Source: Polaromonas sp047303325 (GTDB lineage: Bacteria > Pseudomonadota > Gammaproteobacteria > Burkholderiales > Burkholderiaceae_C). From it: DNA of 64,000 nucleotides. The position numbers and the translations under genes are program-made. Every line of letters starts with the position of its first letter. The stretch's first letter is position 1. Where the stretch lies: contig NZ_JBKBEX010000012.1 in the NCBI RefSeq assembly GCF_047303325.1, forward strand, positions 62,001 through 126,000, written 5' to 3'. The notes under the pieces were generated by a model that was not told the origin of the DNA, did not search any database, and saw only the letters and a program-made list of their open reading frames with translations. Of the stretch, positions 16,570 to 24,069 are shown piece by piece.

Positions 16570-17598
16570 CTACCGTGGAGCTCTGCGAAATTCCGTTGGT
16601 GAGCTACCTGCCCAAGCCCCAAATGCCCGGATAAAACTCTTCTCATTCCGAAACCCCGAAGCCTCAGCTACCTGCTTGATAGGCTTTGAAGTCCGCAGCA
16701 ACAGGTCTTTCGCTTTTTCAAACCGAACCTCATCCTTGAGCTGCTGCAGCGAAGCCCCTTCCTCCTGAAGCTGGCGGTGCAAAGAGCGTGGCGACATATT
16801 GAGCACCGCCGCCAGGGTTTCCGCGGTATGGGATGCGCCTGCTGCCGGGTTGGCCAGCGCCTGCCGCACCTGCTCCACCAGCAAACGATCGCGCCGGTAC
16901 TGCAAGACCGTCAAAGGCAAAGCCCGCTGCAGCATCTGCTGCAAGGCTTTTTCATCACGGCGCAGCGGCAAAGCCAGGTAACGCGCATCAAACCGGATCT
17001 CGGCCTGCGCGGCCTTGAACTGCAGGCCCGGGCCGGGGAACATCAGGGCATACGCCTCCACATGGGCCGGCGCTTCGAAGGGGAAGCGCGCGCCCTGCAA
17101 GGGAATGCGCGAATCCACATACCAGCAGGCCAGGCCGTGGATATTGCGCAGCACATGGACCAAACCAAACTCGCCAACCCGGCCGGGCATTTTTTCTTCG
17201 ACCGTGATTGCGGCCGTGTCGCCGCTGGTCGCCAGGCGCAGGGTGATGTCGTCGGTGATCAGCGCATGGTGGCGGCACCAGCGTTTGAGCGCTATGCCCA
17301 GGTTGGGCGAGCTGATCGATGCGCGGGCCAGCATGCCGTAGCTGCCCCAGGGCAGTTTGCGGCCAAAGGCGCCCAGGCCTTCGTCGTCGAGTTCCTGCAT
17401 GGCGGTGCCGGAGAGGACTTCCATCTGGCGGGCCGTGATGTGGGCATTGGCCTGTTTGAGCTGGTTTGGCGTGATCTGTGCCAATTTCAGGGCCTGGTCA
17501 GGGCTTTGGCCGTGGCGCTTGTAGGCGGCAGCAATGCTTCTGGCAAAGGCCATGGGCGTGGCGGCGACGGGTGGGTTGGTGGGGCTGCGGGAGGGCAT
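16570..17598 (-). CDS. AraC-family transcriptional regulator
   Basis: 342-residue regulator with an N-terminal arabinose-binding-like domain (residues about 15-205) and a C-terminal AraC HTH (about 235-340) containing LNMSPRSLHRQLQEEG and the second HTH IKQVAEASGFRNEKSFIRAF. Relatives act on lipid or aromatic catabolism genes. It is transcribed away from the liuB block and is a candidate regulator of that block, which carries no LiuR-type palindrome; this is inferred from position. GC content returns to the genome norm, so it marks the right boundary of the island. Confidence 0.92.
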   Translation of the reverse strand: MPSRSPTNPPVAATPMAFARSIAAAYKRHGQSPDQALKLAQITPNQLKQANAHITARQMEVLSGTAMQELDDEGLGAFGRKLPWGSYGMLARASISSPNLGIALKRWCRHHALITDDITLRLATSGDTAAITVEEKMPGRVGEFGLVHVLRNIHGLACWYVDSRIPLQGARFPFEAPAHVEAYALMFPGPGLQFKAAQAEIRFDARYLALPLRRDEKALQQMLQRALPLTVLQYRRDRLLVEQVRQALANPAAGASHTAETLAAVLNMSPRSLHRQLQEEGASLQQLKDEVRFEKAKDLLLRTSKPIKQVAEASGFRNEKSFIRAFGAWAGSSPTEFRRAPR

Positions 17599-17737
17599 AG
17601 GCTGATTCTCGGTGCCGTTGGCAGGATTTGCAACCTTGTTGGCGGCCTGGCGGGGGCGGGTTTTCGCTAAGCTGGCTGTTTGGCGTTAAGGTGTGTCTTG
17701 GTGTGGGGGTGGTGCCCATCGGCGGGCTCGGGGCTGG

Positions 17738-17794
17738 CTTCGACAAGCTCAGCCCGAACGGGGGAGAGGGGCTTAGCTACCTCAGCCCGAACGG
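17738..17794. repeat. Solo arms of the CTTCGACAAGCTCAGCCCGAACGG-type repeat
   Basis: One arm beginning CTTCGACAAGCTCAGC at 17738-17764, followed by a shortened second arm ending CAGCCCGAACGG at 17783-17794. The same repeat forms a full hairpin at 19504-19558, on the other side of liuB. Such arms are widespread dispersed repeats in proteobacteria. The rest of the 261-base gap (17599-17859) shows no clear operator; the liuB ribosome site AAGGAAATCC is at its end. Confidence 0.65.
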
Positions 17795-17859
17795 TTCAGG
17801 GGTACACGAGAACCCCGGCACACCAGACAACACGCAGCCGCTTTGCAACAAGGAAATCC

Positions 17860-19482
17860 ATGTCCGCTCTTGAGACCCAGCTCAACGCCCGTTCCGCCGA
17901 CTTCCAGGCCAATGCCGCCGCCATGCGTGCGCTGGTTGACGACCTGACCGCCAAAGTCGCCAAGGCCGCCCAGGGCGGCGGCGATGTGGCCCGTGCGCGT
18001 CACACCTCACGCGGCAAGCTGCTGCCGCGTGACCGGGTGCAGATGCTGCTGGACCCGGGCACGCCTTTCCTCGAGCTCTCGCCGCTGGCCGCGTTTGCGA
18101 TGTACCCGGACCGTGACGGCGCCGACAGCGCGCCCTGCGCGGGCGTGATCGCCGGCATAGGCCGCATCAGCGGGGTGGACTGCATGATTGTGTGCAACGA
18201 CGCCACCGTGAAGGGCGGCACCTACTACCCGATGACGGTCAAAAAGCATTTGCGCGCGCAGGAGATTGCGCAGCAGAACAACCTGCCTTGTGTTTACCTG
18301 GTCGATTCGGGCGGCGCCAACCTGCCCAACCAGGACGAGGTGTTTCCTGACCGCGACCATTTCGGCCGCATCTTTTTTAACCAGGCGAATATGAGCGCCC
18401 AGGGCATTGCGCAGATCGCCGTGGTCATGGGCAGCTGCACGGCCGGCGGCGCCTATGTGCCGGCCATGAGCGACGAGACCATCATCGTCAAGAACCAGGG
18501 CACCATCTTTCTGGGCGGTCCGCCGCTGGTCAAGGCCGCGATTGGCGAGATTGTCAGCGCCGAAGACCTGGGCGGCGGCGATGTGCACACCCGGCTTTCG
18601 GGCGTGGCCGACCACCTGGCGCAGAACGACCCGCATGCGCTGGCCCTGGCGCGCCGCGCCGTGGCCAACCTGAACCGGCAAAAGCAACCCCAGCAGGTGC
18701 TGCGCACGCCGGTGCCGCCGCTGTACCCGGCCGAAGAACTGTATGGCGTGATCCCGACCGACACGCGCAAGCCTTATGACGTGCGCGAAATCATTGCGCG
18801 CATTGTGGACGGCAGCGAGTTTGCCGAGTTCAAGGCGCGTTACGGCGCCACCCTGGTCTGCGGTTTTGCGTATGTCGAGGGCATGCCGGTGGGCATCATC
18901 GCCAACAACGGCATTTTGTTCAGCGAGTCTGCGCAAAAGGGCGCGCACTTCATCGAGCTGTGCTGCCAGCGCAAGATACCGCTGGTGTTTTTGCAGAACA
19001 TCACAGGCTTTATGGTGGGCAAAAAATACGAGGCCGAGGGCATTGCGCGCCACGGCGCCAAGATGGTGATGGCCGTGGCCACGGCCCAGGTGCCCAAGTT
19101 CACCATCATCATCGGCGGCAGCTACGGCGCGGGCAATTACGGCATGTGCGGCCGGGCTTATTCGCCGCGCTTTTTGTGGATGTGGCCGAATGCGCGCATC
19201 TGCGTGATGGGCGGCGAGCAGGCCGCCGGCGTGCTGGCCACCGTCAAGCGCGACGCGATTGAAGCCAAGGGCGGCAGCTGGAGCGCCGAGGAAGAGGCCG
19301 CCTTCAAGCAGCCGGTGCTGGACCAGTTCGGCCACCAGTCGCACCCCTACTATTCAAGCGCGCGCCTCTGGGACGACGGCGTGATCGACCCGGCCGATAC
19401 GCGGCGTGTGCTGGCGCTGGGGCTGTCGGCCACGCTGAACCAGCCGATTCCCGATACCAAGTTTGGCGTGTTCCGGATGTGA
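17860..19482 (+). CDS. liuB: 3-Methylcrotonyl-CoA carboxylase beta subunit (carboxyltransferase)
   Basis: 540-residue biotin-dependent carboxyltransferase that moves CO2 from biotin to 3-methylcrotonyl-CoA. Typical features: RGKLLPRDRVQMLLDPG near residue 50, VYLVDSGGANLPNQ, MGSCTAGGAYVPAMSDE, and the C-terminal IIGGSYGAGNYGMCGRAY with PRFLWMWPNARICVMGGEQAAGVL. This pattern fits MCC beta better than propionyl-CoA carboxylase beta. ATG at 17860 follows AAGGAAATCC. It is the first structural gene of the second leucine block; the alpha subunit is 4.6 kb downstream, separated by four genes. Confidence 0.95.
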   Translation: MSALETQLNARSADFQANAAAMRALVDDLTAKVAKAAQGGGDVARARHTSRGKLLPRDRVQMLLDPGTPFLELSPLAAFAMYPDRDGADSAPCAGVIAGIGRISGVDCMIVCNDATVKGGTYYPMTVKKHLRAQEIAQQNNLPCVYLVDSGGANLPNQDEVFPDRDHFGRIFFNQANMSAQGIAQIAVVMGSCTAGGAYVPAMSDETIIVKNQGTIFLGGPPLVKAAIGEIVSAEDLGGGDVHTRLSGVADHLAQNDPHALALARRAVANLNRQKQPQQVLRTPVPPLYPAEELYGVIPTDTRKPYDVREIIARIVDGSEFAEFKARYGATLVCGFAYVEGMPVGIIANNGILFSESAQKGAHFIELCCQRKIPLVFLQNITGFMVGKKYEAEGIARHGAKMVMAVATAQVPKFTIIIGGSYGAGNYGMCGRAYSPRFLWMWPNARICVMGGEQAAGVLATVKRDAIEAKGGSWSAEEEAAFKQPVLDQFGHQSHPYYSSARLWDDGVIDPADTRRVLALGLSATLNQPIPDTKFGVFRM

Positions 19483-19503
19483 TGATGTACGGCCGCAACC
19501 CGA

Positions 19504-19558
19504 ATCCGTTCGGCCTGAGCCTGTCGAAGGCTTTTCGACAAGCTCAACGCGAACGGAT
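19504..19558. repeat. Full inverted-repeat hairpin between liuB and acyl-CoA dehydrogenase
   Basis: Imperfect 25-base arms: ATCCGTTCGGCCTGAGCC... at 19504-19528 and ...AGCTCAACGCGAACGGAT at 19534-19558, with a 5-base loop. It belongs to the same family as the solo arms at 17738-17794. It could attenuate transcription between liuB and the next gene. Confidence 0.75.
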
Positions 19559-19591
19559 ATTTGCTGATCAAAAAAACTGACAAGAGACGGC

Positions 19592-20725
19592 ATGGACAAC
19601 ATCTACATCACCCCCGAGCACGAACTGCTGCGCGAGCAGGTCGCGCGCTTTATCGCGCGCGAGGTCGAGCCCTTTGCCGCTGCCTGGGAAGAAGAAGGCT
19701 GCGTGCCGCGCGAGGTGCTGCGCAAGATGGGCGAAGCCGGCCTGCTGGGCCTGATGTACGAATCGGAATATGGCGGCGCCGAGGCCGATGCCTTGACCAA
19801 CCTGGTGTTTGCCGAGGCGCTGTCGCAGTCGACCTTTGGCGGCTTCATCATCACGGTGCTGGTGCACACCGACATGGCCAGCCCGCACTTGTTCCACGCG
19901 GGCAATGCGGCGCAGAAGGCGCGCTATATGCCGGACGTGATTGCCGGCAAGACGATTACCGCGGTCGGCATTACCGAGCCCGGCGCGGGCTCTGACGTGG
20001 CCGGTATGCGCATGACCGCCAAACGCGAAGGTGATGAATGGGTGCTGAACGGCACCAAGATGTTCATCACCAACGGCGTTCATGCCAACCTCTATTTCAT
20101 CGCGGCCAAAACCGGCACGGCGCGCCACGATGTGTCCATGTTCATCGTTGAAAAGGGCACGCCGGGTTTTACGGTGGGCCGTGCGCTCAAAAAAACCGGC
20201 TGGCTGTCGTCCGACACGGCCGAGCTGGTGTTTGACAAGGTCCGCATCCCGGCCGGCAACCTGCTGGGCGAAGAGGGCAAGGGTTTTTATTCGGTCATGA
20301 AAAACTTCCAGACCGAACGCATTGCCCTGGCGGCCATGGCGGTGGGCCATTGCACCCAGGCGCTGAAGATGACCCTGGACCATGTGCGCCAGCGCCAGGC
20401 CTTTGGCGCCACGCTGTGGGACAAACAAACCATACGCCAGCGCATCGCCATGCTGGACGCCAAGACCCGCGCGGCGCGCCAGTTTATGTACCACTGCGCC
20501 TGGTCGGTGACGCAGGGGCGCGACATTGTGCAGGAGGTCTCCATGCTCAAGGCGCTGACGGGCGAACTGGTCAACGAGGTGTTGCAGACTTGCCAGCAGT
20601 TCCATGGTGGCATGGGCTTTATCCGCGAGACAGCGATTGAACGCCTGTGGCGCGATGCGCGTGTGCTGGGCATAGGCGGCGGCGCGACCGAAGTCATGCT
20701 GGAAGAAGTGGCCAAACGGTATTAA
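19592..20725 (+). CDS. Acyl-CoA dehydrogenase (internal catalytic Glu type)
   Basis: 377-residue acyl-CoA dehydrogenase. The C-terminal loop reads VLGIGGGATEVM with no Glu; instead E242 in FQTERIALAA occupies the internal position used by long-chain and isovaleryl-type enzymes. FAD motifs TEPGAGSDVAG and FITNGVHANL and late QFHGGMGFIRET are intact. It lies between liuB and liuC, so it probably handles a branched or longer acyl-CoA related to leucine or terpenoid breakdown; a second isovaleryl-CoA dehydrogenase role is possible because liuA sits 16 kb away. Confidence 0.92.
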   Translation: MDNIYITPEHELLREQVARFIAREVEPFAAAWEEEGCVPREVLRKMGEAGLLGLMYESEYGGAEADALTNLVFAEALSQSTFGGFIITVLVHTDMASPHLFHAGNAAQKARYMPDVIAGKTITAVGITEPGAGSDVAGMRMTAKREGDEWVLNGTKMFITNGVHANLYFIAAKTGTARHDVSMFIVEKGTPGFTVGRALKKTGWLSSDTAELVFDKVRIPAGNLLGEEGKGFYSVMKNFQTERIALAAMAVGHCTQALKMTLDHVRQRQAFGATLWDKQTIRQRIAMLDAKTRAARQFMYHCAWSVTQGRDIVQEVSMLKALTGELVNEVLQTCQQFHGGMGFIRETAIERLWRDARVLGIGGGATEVMLEEVAKRY

Positions 20726-20737
20726 GGGGAGCAGACC

Positions 20738-21523
20738 ATGAACCATTTATTGATAGAAGTCACCGGGCACGTCGCCACCGTCACCCTGAACCGCGCCGAG
20801 GTGCGCAACGCCTTTAACGAGGAGGTGATCGCCGAAATGACCCAGGCCTTTGTCGAACTGGGTATGCGCGATGAGGTGCGATGTGTGGTGCTGGCGGCCC
20901 AGGGCCCGGCCTTTTGCGCGGGTGCGGACCTGAACTGGATGCGCAGCATGGCCGACTACACCTACAAACAGAACATGGAGGACGCGGGCCGCCTCGCGAC
21001 CATGCTGCAGTCTGTTTATGAATGCCCCAAGCCCGTCGTTGCCCGCATACAGGGCGATGTGTACGCGGGGGGCATGGGCCTGGTGGCGGCTTGCGACATG
21101 GCCGTGTCCGTCAACACAGCCGGCTACTGCCTCAGCGAAGTCAAGCTGGGTTTGATCCCGGCCACCATCAGCCCTTATGTCATTCGCGCCATGGACACGC
21201 GCGCGGCGCACCGCTATTTTTTGACGGCCGAGCGTTTTGATGCGGCTGAGGCGCTGCGCATCGGTTTTGTGCACGAGGTCGTGGCGGCCGAGGCGCTGGA
21301 CGCCAAGGTGGCCGAGCTGGTTAAAAGCCTGGTCAATGCCGGCCCCGAGGCCGTGAAGCTCTGCAAAAAACTGGTGCAGGACGTGGCGGGGCAGGCCATC
21401 ACACCCGAGCTCACACAGATGACGGTGCAGGCCATTGCCGATGTGCGTGTGAGCCCCGAGGGGCGTGAAGGTGTGCAGTCCTTTTTGCAAAAGCGCAAGC
21501 CCGACTGGTTGGGAAAGGCCTGA
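20738..21523 (+). CDS. liuC: Methylglutaconyl-CoA hydratase (enoyl-CoA hydratase family)
   Basis: 261-residue crotonase-fold enzyme. The oxyanion-hole loops are AFCAGADLNWM and YAGGMGLVAACD; the segment LSEVKLGLIPATISPYV is characteristic of methylglutaconyl-CoA hydratases, and the Glu in SEVKLG matches the catalytic acid position. It hydrates 3-methylglutaconyl-CoA to HMG-CoA, the substrate of LiuE encoded at 27.2 kb. It is 12 bases after the acyl-CoA dehydrogenase gene with GGGGAG upstream of its ATG, so the two are co-transcribed. Confidence 0.93.
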   Translation: MNHLLIEVTGHVATVTLNRAEVRNAFNEEVIAEMTQAFVELGMRDEVRCVVLAAQGPAFCAGADLNWMRSMADYTYKQNMEDAGRLATMLQSVYECPKPVVARIQGDVYAGGMGLVAACDMAVSVNTAGYCLSEVKLGLIPATISPYVIRAMDTRAAHRYFLTAERFDAAEALRIGFVHEVVAAEALDAKVAELVKSLVNAGPEAVKLCKKLVQDVAGQAITPELTQMTVQAIADVRVSPEGREGVQSFLQKRKPDWLGKA

Positions 21524-21560
21524 CGCAGGCATCATGGGTGCTATTTGCGGGAGCCAGGTC

Positions 21561-23285
21561 TTGAAGATCTCACAACATATTCTGGGTTGCTTGCTGATGC
21601 TGTCGGCGCCTGTGGCGTTCCCGGCCGACCTCAAACCGAGTGCGGAGGCGCTGGAGGCCGAGGCGCGGCTGCAGCGCGAGTTCGCGGTGAAGTCTTTCTA
21701 CCGGGACTTCAACCGCATCGAGCAGGTGGTGTACCCGCTGTTGCGGGTGGGGGCACCTTACTGTTCGACAAGGCAGCGCTGGGCCGTCGGTCCTTCTCCC
21801 CGCACCGAATTCCAGCTGAGCGAGGAGTTTCGCCCGCATGCCGCCAGCGTCGGCCTGGATGCGGGCCTGAGCTTTGTGTCGGTGCTCGAAGGAACCCCCG
21901 CGGCGGCGGCGGGCGTCCGGCCCGGCGACAAGGTGCTGGCCGTCAACGCGGAAAAAGTGCCAACCGGCAATGAGTCGGTGGCCTGGTTTGAACGCCGGGT
22001 CCATGAGCTGAGAAGCCGCCGGGAACCCATCCTGCTCGGCCTGCAGCGTGACGGCGCGGCGCTGGACATCACCGTGGGTGCGCACCAGGTGTGCAACATC
22101 GGCCTGAGGTATGTCCCCAGCGACGCGGTCAATGCCGCGGCTTCCACGCGTGAGTTGATTGTTACCGCGGGCATGTTGCGTTTCGCGCCGGACGACCAGG
22201 ACCTGGCGCTGGTGCTTGGCCATGAAGTGGCCCACACGGCCTTGCGCCACCCGGAAGAGCTGACCAACGAGGCCCGGGCCCGCGCCGCGGGGGGGATACT
22301 GGGCGTGATCCTGGGCCGGGCGGTGTTCCTGCCGGCGCGGGACCCCTACGGGCAGGACAAGGAACGCGACGCCGACTATCTGGGGATTTACCTGGCCGCC
22401 GCTGCCGGGTATGAGGTTTCAGCAGCCCCGGATTTCTGGCGGCGCATGGCGGCGAAACAGCCCAGCAGCATCAAGGAGTCCTTCACGGCCAGCCACCCCA
22501 GTGCGCCTGAGCGCTACCTGAGGCTGCAGGCCGCGGTGGCTGAAATTGCGGAAAAGCAGAAGCAGGGCAAGCCGCTGCTTCCCAATCTTGCCGAACTGAA
22601 AACGGCTTATGACGGCGACTATGTCTCCTTCGAGGCGGGAAAACAAAAAACCGTCAAGGTGCTCAAGCCCTCGATCGCGGAGGGCGCAACCTTGCCGGAT
22701 TTCACGCAGGTGCCGTTTGTCAATGACGACGGGCGCGTGGCTTACCAGCGATTCCTCACCATCACCACAAGGCCCAGGGCATTTGCCATTCATGAAAGCG
22801 GCCTCTGGTCCTTGCGTATGGGAGTCAACGCGGCGGCGGACGCCCTGGCATCCTGCAATTCGCGGGGGCGCAAGCGGCCTTGCCAGCTGTACGTGGTCAA
22901 TGACGAGCTGGTGTGGAAGCCAGGCGCCACGGGTAAGCGGCAGGAGGCCGCAGCCGAAAGCACCGCGGATGCAACCCGGGTGGGGACTTCCCGCAGCCGC
23001 GCAGAGCCGGAAGGCACGGCATTCGCCAGGCTGGATGATGTTGACGCCGTACCGGGTGTCAGTGCCGCTTGCCGCGACCGTTACAAGACCTGGCTCGCCC
23101 AGAAAGCACCAAGAGCTTACGCGGTCGGCCCGGCCGGGCACTGTGGTTTCTCCTGGGGCCCGGCGCCGCCGGATAGCGGCCTGTCACCTGACCCCAGCGT
23201 GCGTGCGCTGGCCGCCTGCGCGCGTACGGGCAAGGGCGACTGCAAGCTCTATGCCGTAGACGGCACCGTGGTGTGGAAGCCATGA
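21561..23285 (+). CDS. Secreted M48-like metallopeptidase with PDZ domain and repeated C-terminal modules
   Basis: 574-residue exported protein. A TTG at 21561, seven bases after GGGAG, gives a clean signal peptide (MKISQHILGCLLMLSAPVAF); an in-frame ATG at 21534 lacks a ribosome site. A PDZ-like segment (GTPAAAAGVRPGDKVLAVN) precedes the zinc protease motif LGHEVAHTALRH with downstream DKERDADYLG, as in M48 peptidases. The C-terminus has two diverged copies of a 50-60 residue module, each starting with RA[FY]A[IV] and ending CxLY-V-(N)D-x-VWKP (about 22775-22923 and 23108-23280), with paired Cys suggesting disulfides. It interrupts the liu genes; a role in leucine catabolism is unlikely. Its TGA overlaps the next ATG. 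Confidence 0.82.
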   Translation: MKISQHILGCLLMLSAPVAFPADLKPSAEALEAEARLQREFAVKSFYRDFNRIEQVVYPLLRVGAPYCSTRQRWAVGPSPRTEFQLSEEFRPHAASVGLDAGLSFVSVLEGTPAAAAGVRPGDKVLAVNAEKVPTGNESVAWFERRVHELRSRREPILLGLQRDGAALDITVGAHQVCNIGLRYVPSDAVNAAASTRELIVTAGMLRFAPDDQDLALVLGHEVAHTALRHPEELTNEARARAAGGILGVILGRAVFLPARDPYGQDKERDADYLGIYLAAAAGYEVSAAPDFWRRMAAKQPSSIKESFTASHPSAPERYLRLQAAVAEIAEKQKQGKPLLPNLAELKTAYDGDYVSFEAGKQKTVKVLKPSIAEGATLPDFTQVPFVNDDGRVAYQRFLTITTRPRAFAIHESGLWSLRMGVNAAADALASCNSRGRKRPCQLYVVNDELVWKPGATGKRQEAAAESTADATRVGTSRSRAEPEGTAFARLDDVDAVPGVSAACRDRYKTWLAQKAPRAYAVGPAGHCGFSWGPAPPDSGLSPDPSVRALAACARTGKGDCKLYAVDGTVVWKP

Positions 23286-23959
23286 CAGCCACATCCCTGG
23301 ACACCGCACAACTGATCGCCCTGGCCGGCGCGCTGGGCTGGGCCAGCGGCGTGCGCCTTTACCTGGTGGTGCTGCTGACCGGGCTTGCCGGTTTTATGGG
23401 CTGGGTGCAATTGCCGGGCGGACTGCAACTGCTGGCCCACCCGGTGGTGCTGGGCATCAGCGGCTTTATGGTGTTTGTCGAATTTTTTGCCGACAAGATA
23501 CCGGGCCTGGATTCGCTGTGGGATGTGGTGCATGGCGTGATCCGCATCCCGGCCGGCGCGGCGCTGGCGGCCGCGGTGTTTGGCGGCGACAACGGCCTGG
23601 GCGCGCTGGTGGCGGCCCTGCTGGGCGGCACGCTGGCGGCCACCAGCTTTGCCGCCAAGGCCACCACGCGGGCGGCCATCAATACCTCGCCCGAGCCTTT
23701 CAGCAATATAGGTGCCTCGCTGCTCGAAGACGGCCTGGTGCCGCTGGGTCTGTGGCTGGCGATTGTGCATCCCTTTGTTTTTGTGGTGCTGCTGGCCCTG
23801 GTGCTGGCGCTCAGTGTCTGGCTGATACGGGTGTGCTGGCGATTTTTGCGCCAGCTGTTTATCCGTGTGGCGCGCATTTTCAGCGGCAGGCCGGATCCAG
23901 GAACCACCGCCGCTTTTACTTTGACCTCCCCTTTTTCGAAGAAGAACGACCATGTTTAA
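23282..23959 (+). CDS. DUF4126 family membrane protein
   Basis: 225-residue integral membrane protein with at least four to five hydrophobic segments (LYLVVLLTGLAGFMGWV; LGISGFMVFVEFFA; ALAAAVFGGDNGLGAL; FVFVVLLALVLALSVWLI). It matches the DUF4126 pattern (DKIPGLDSLWDVVH...IRIPAGA, and an alternating-repeat architecture). Function unknown. It overlaps the peptidase stop in an ATGA, so the two are translationally coupled. Its TAA is embedded in ATGTTTAA, the first bases of a duplicated liuD-like start. Confidence 0.85.
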   Translation: MTATSLDTAQLIALAGALGWASGVRLYLVVLLTGLAGFMGWVQLPGGLQLLAHPVVLGISGFMVFVEFFADKIPGLDSLWDVVHGVIRIPAGAALAAAVFGGDNGLGALVAALLGGTLAATSFAAKATTRAAINTSPEPFSNIGASLLEDGLVPLGLWLAIVHPFVFVVLLALVLALSVWLIRVCWRFLRQLFIRVARIFSGRPDPGTTAAFTLTSPFSKKNDHV

Positions 23960-24069
23960 AAAGATACTGATTGCTAACCGGGGTGACCAGCGGCGAAGCC
24001 GCGCAGCAGCGAAGCTAAATTGCTTGGCACGCGAAGCGTGCGCAGGGTATTTCACCGCGAAAGTTAACC
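23952..24069 (+). pseudogene. Duplicated biotin-carboxylase start and GCGAAGC mini-hairpin insert
   Basis: The 118 bases before liuD begin with ATG and encode MFKKILIANRG, exactly the first 11 residues of LiuD, but with different synonymous codons in seven of eleven positions. The frame then leaves the family sequence and stops at 24077 after 41 codons. The intervening DNA has three GCGAAGC heptamers (23993-23999, 24009-24015, 24031-24037), each flanked by pairing bases to make short stems with a GAA loop. It looks like a vestige of another biotin carboxylase gene start plus inserted repeat DNA. Confidence 0.7.
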
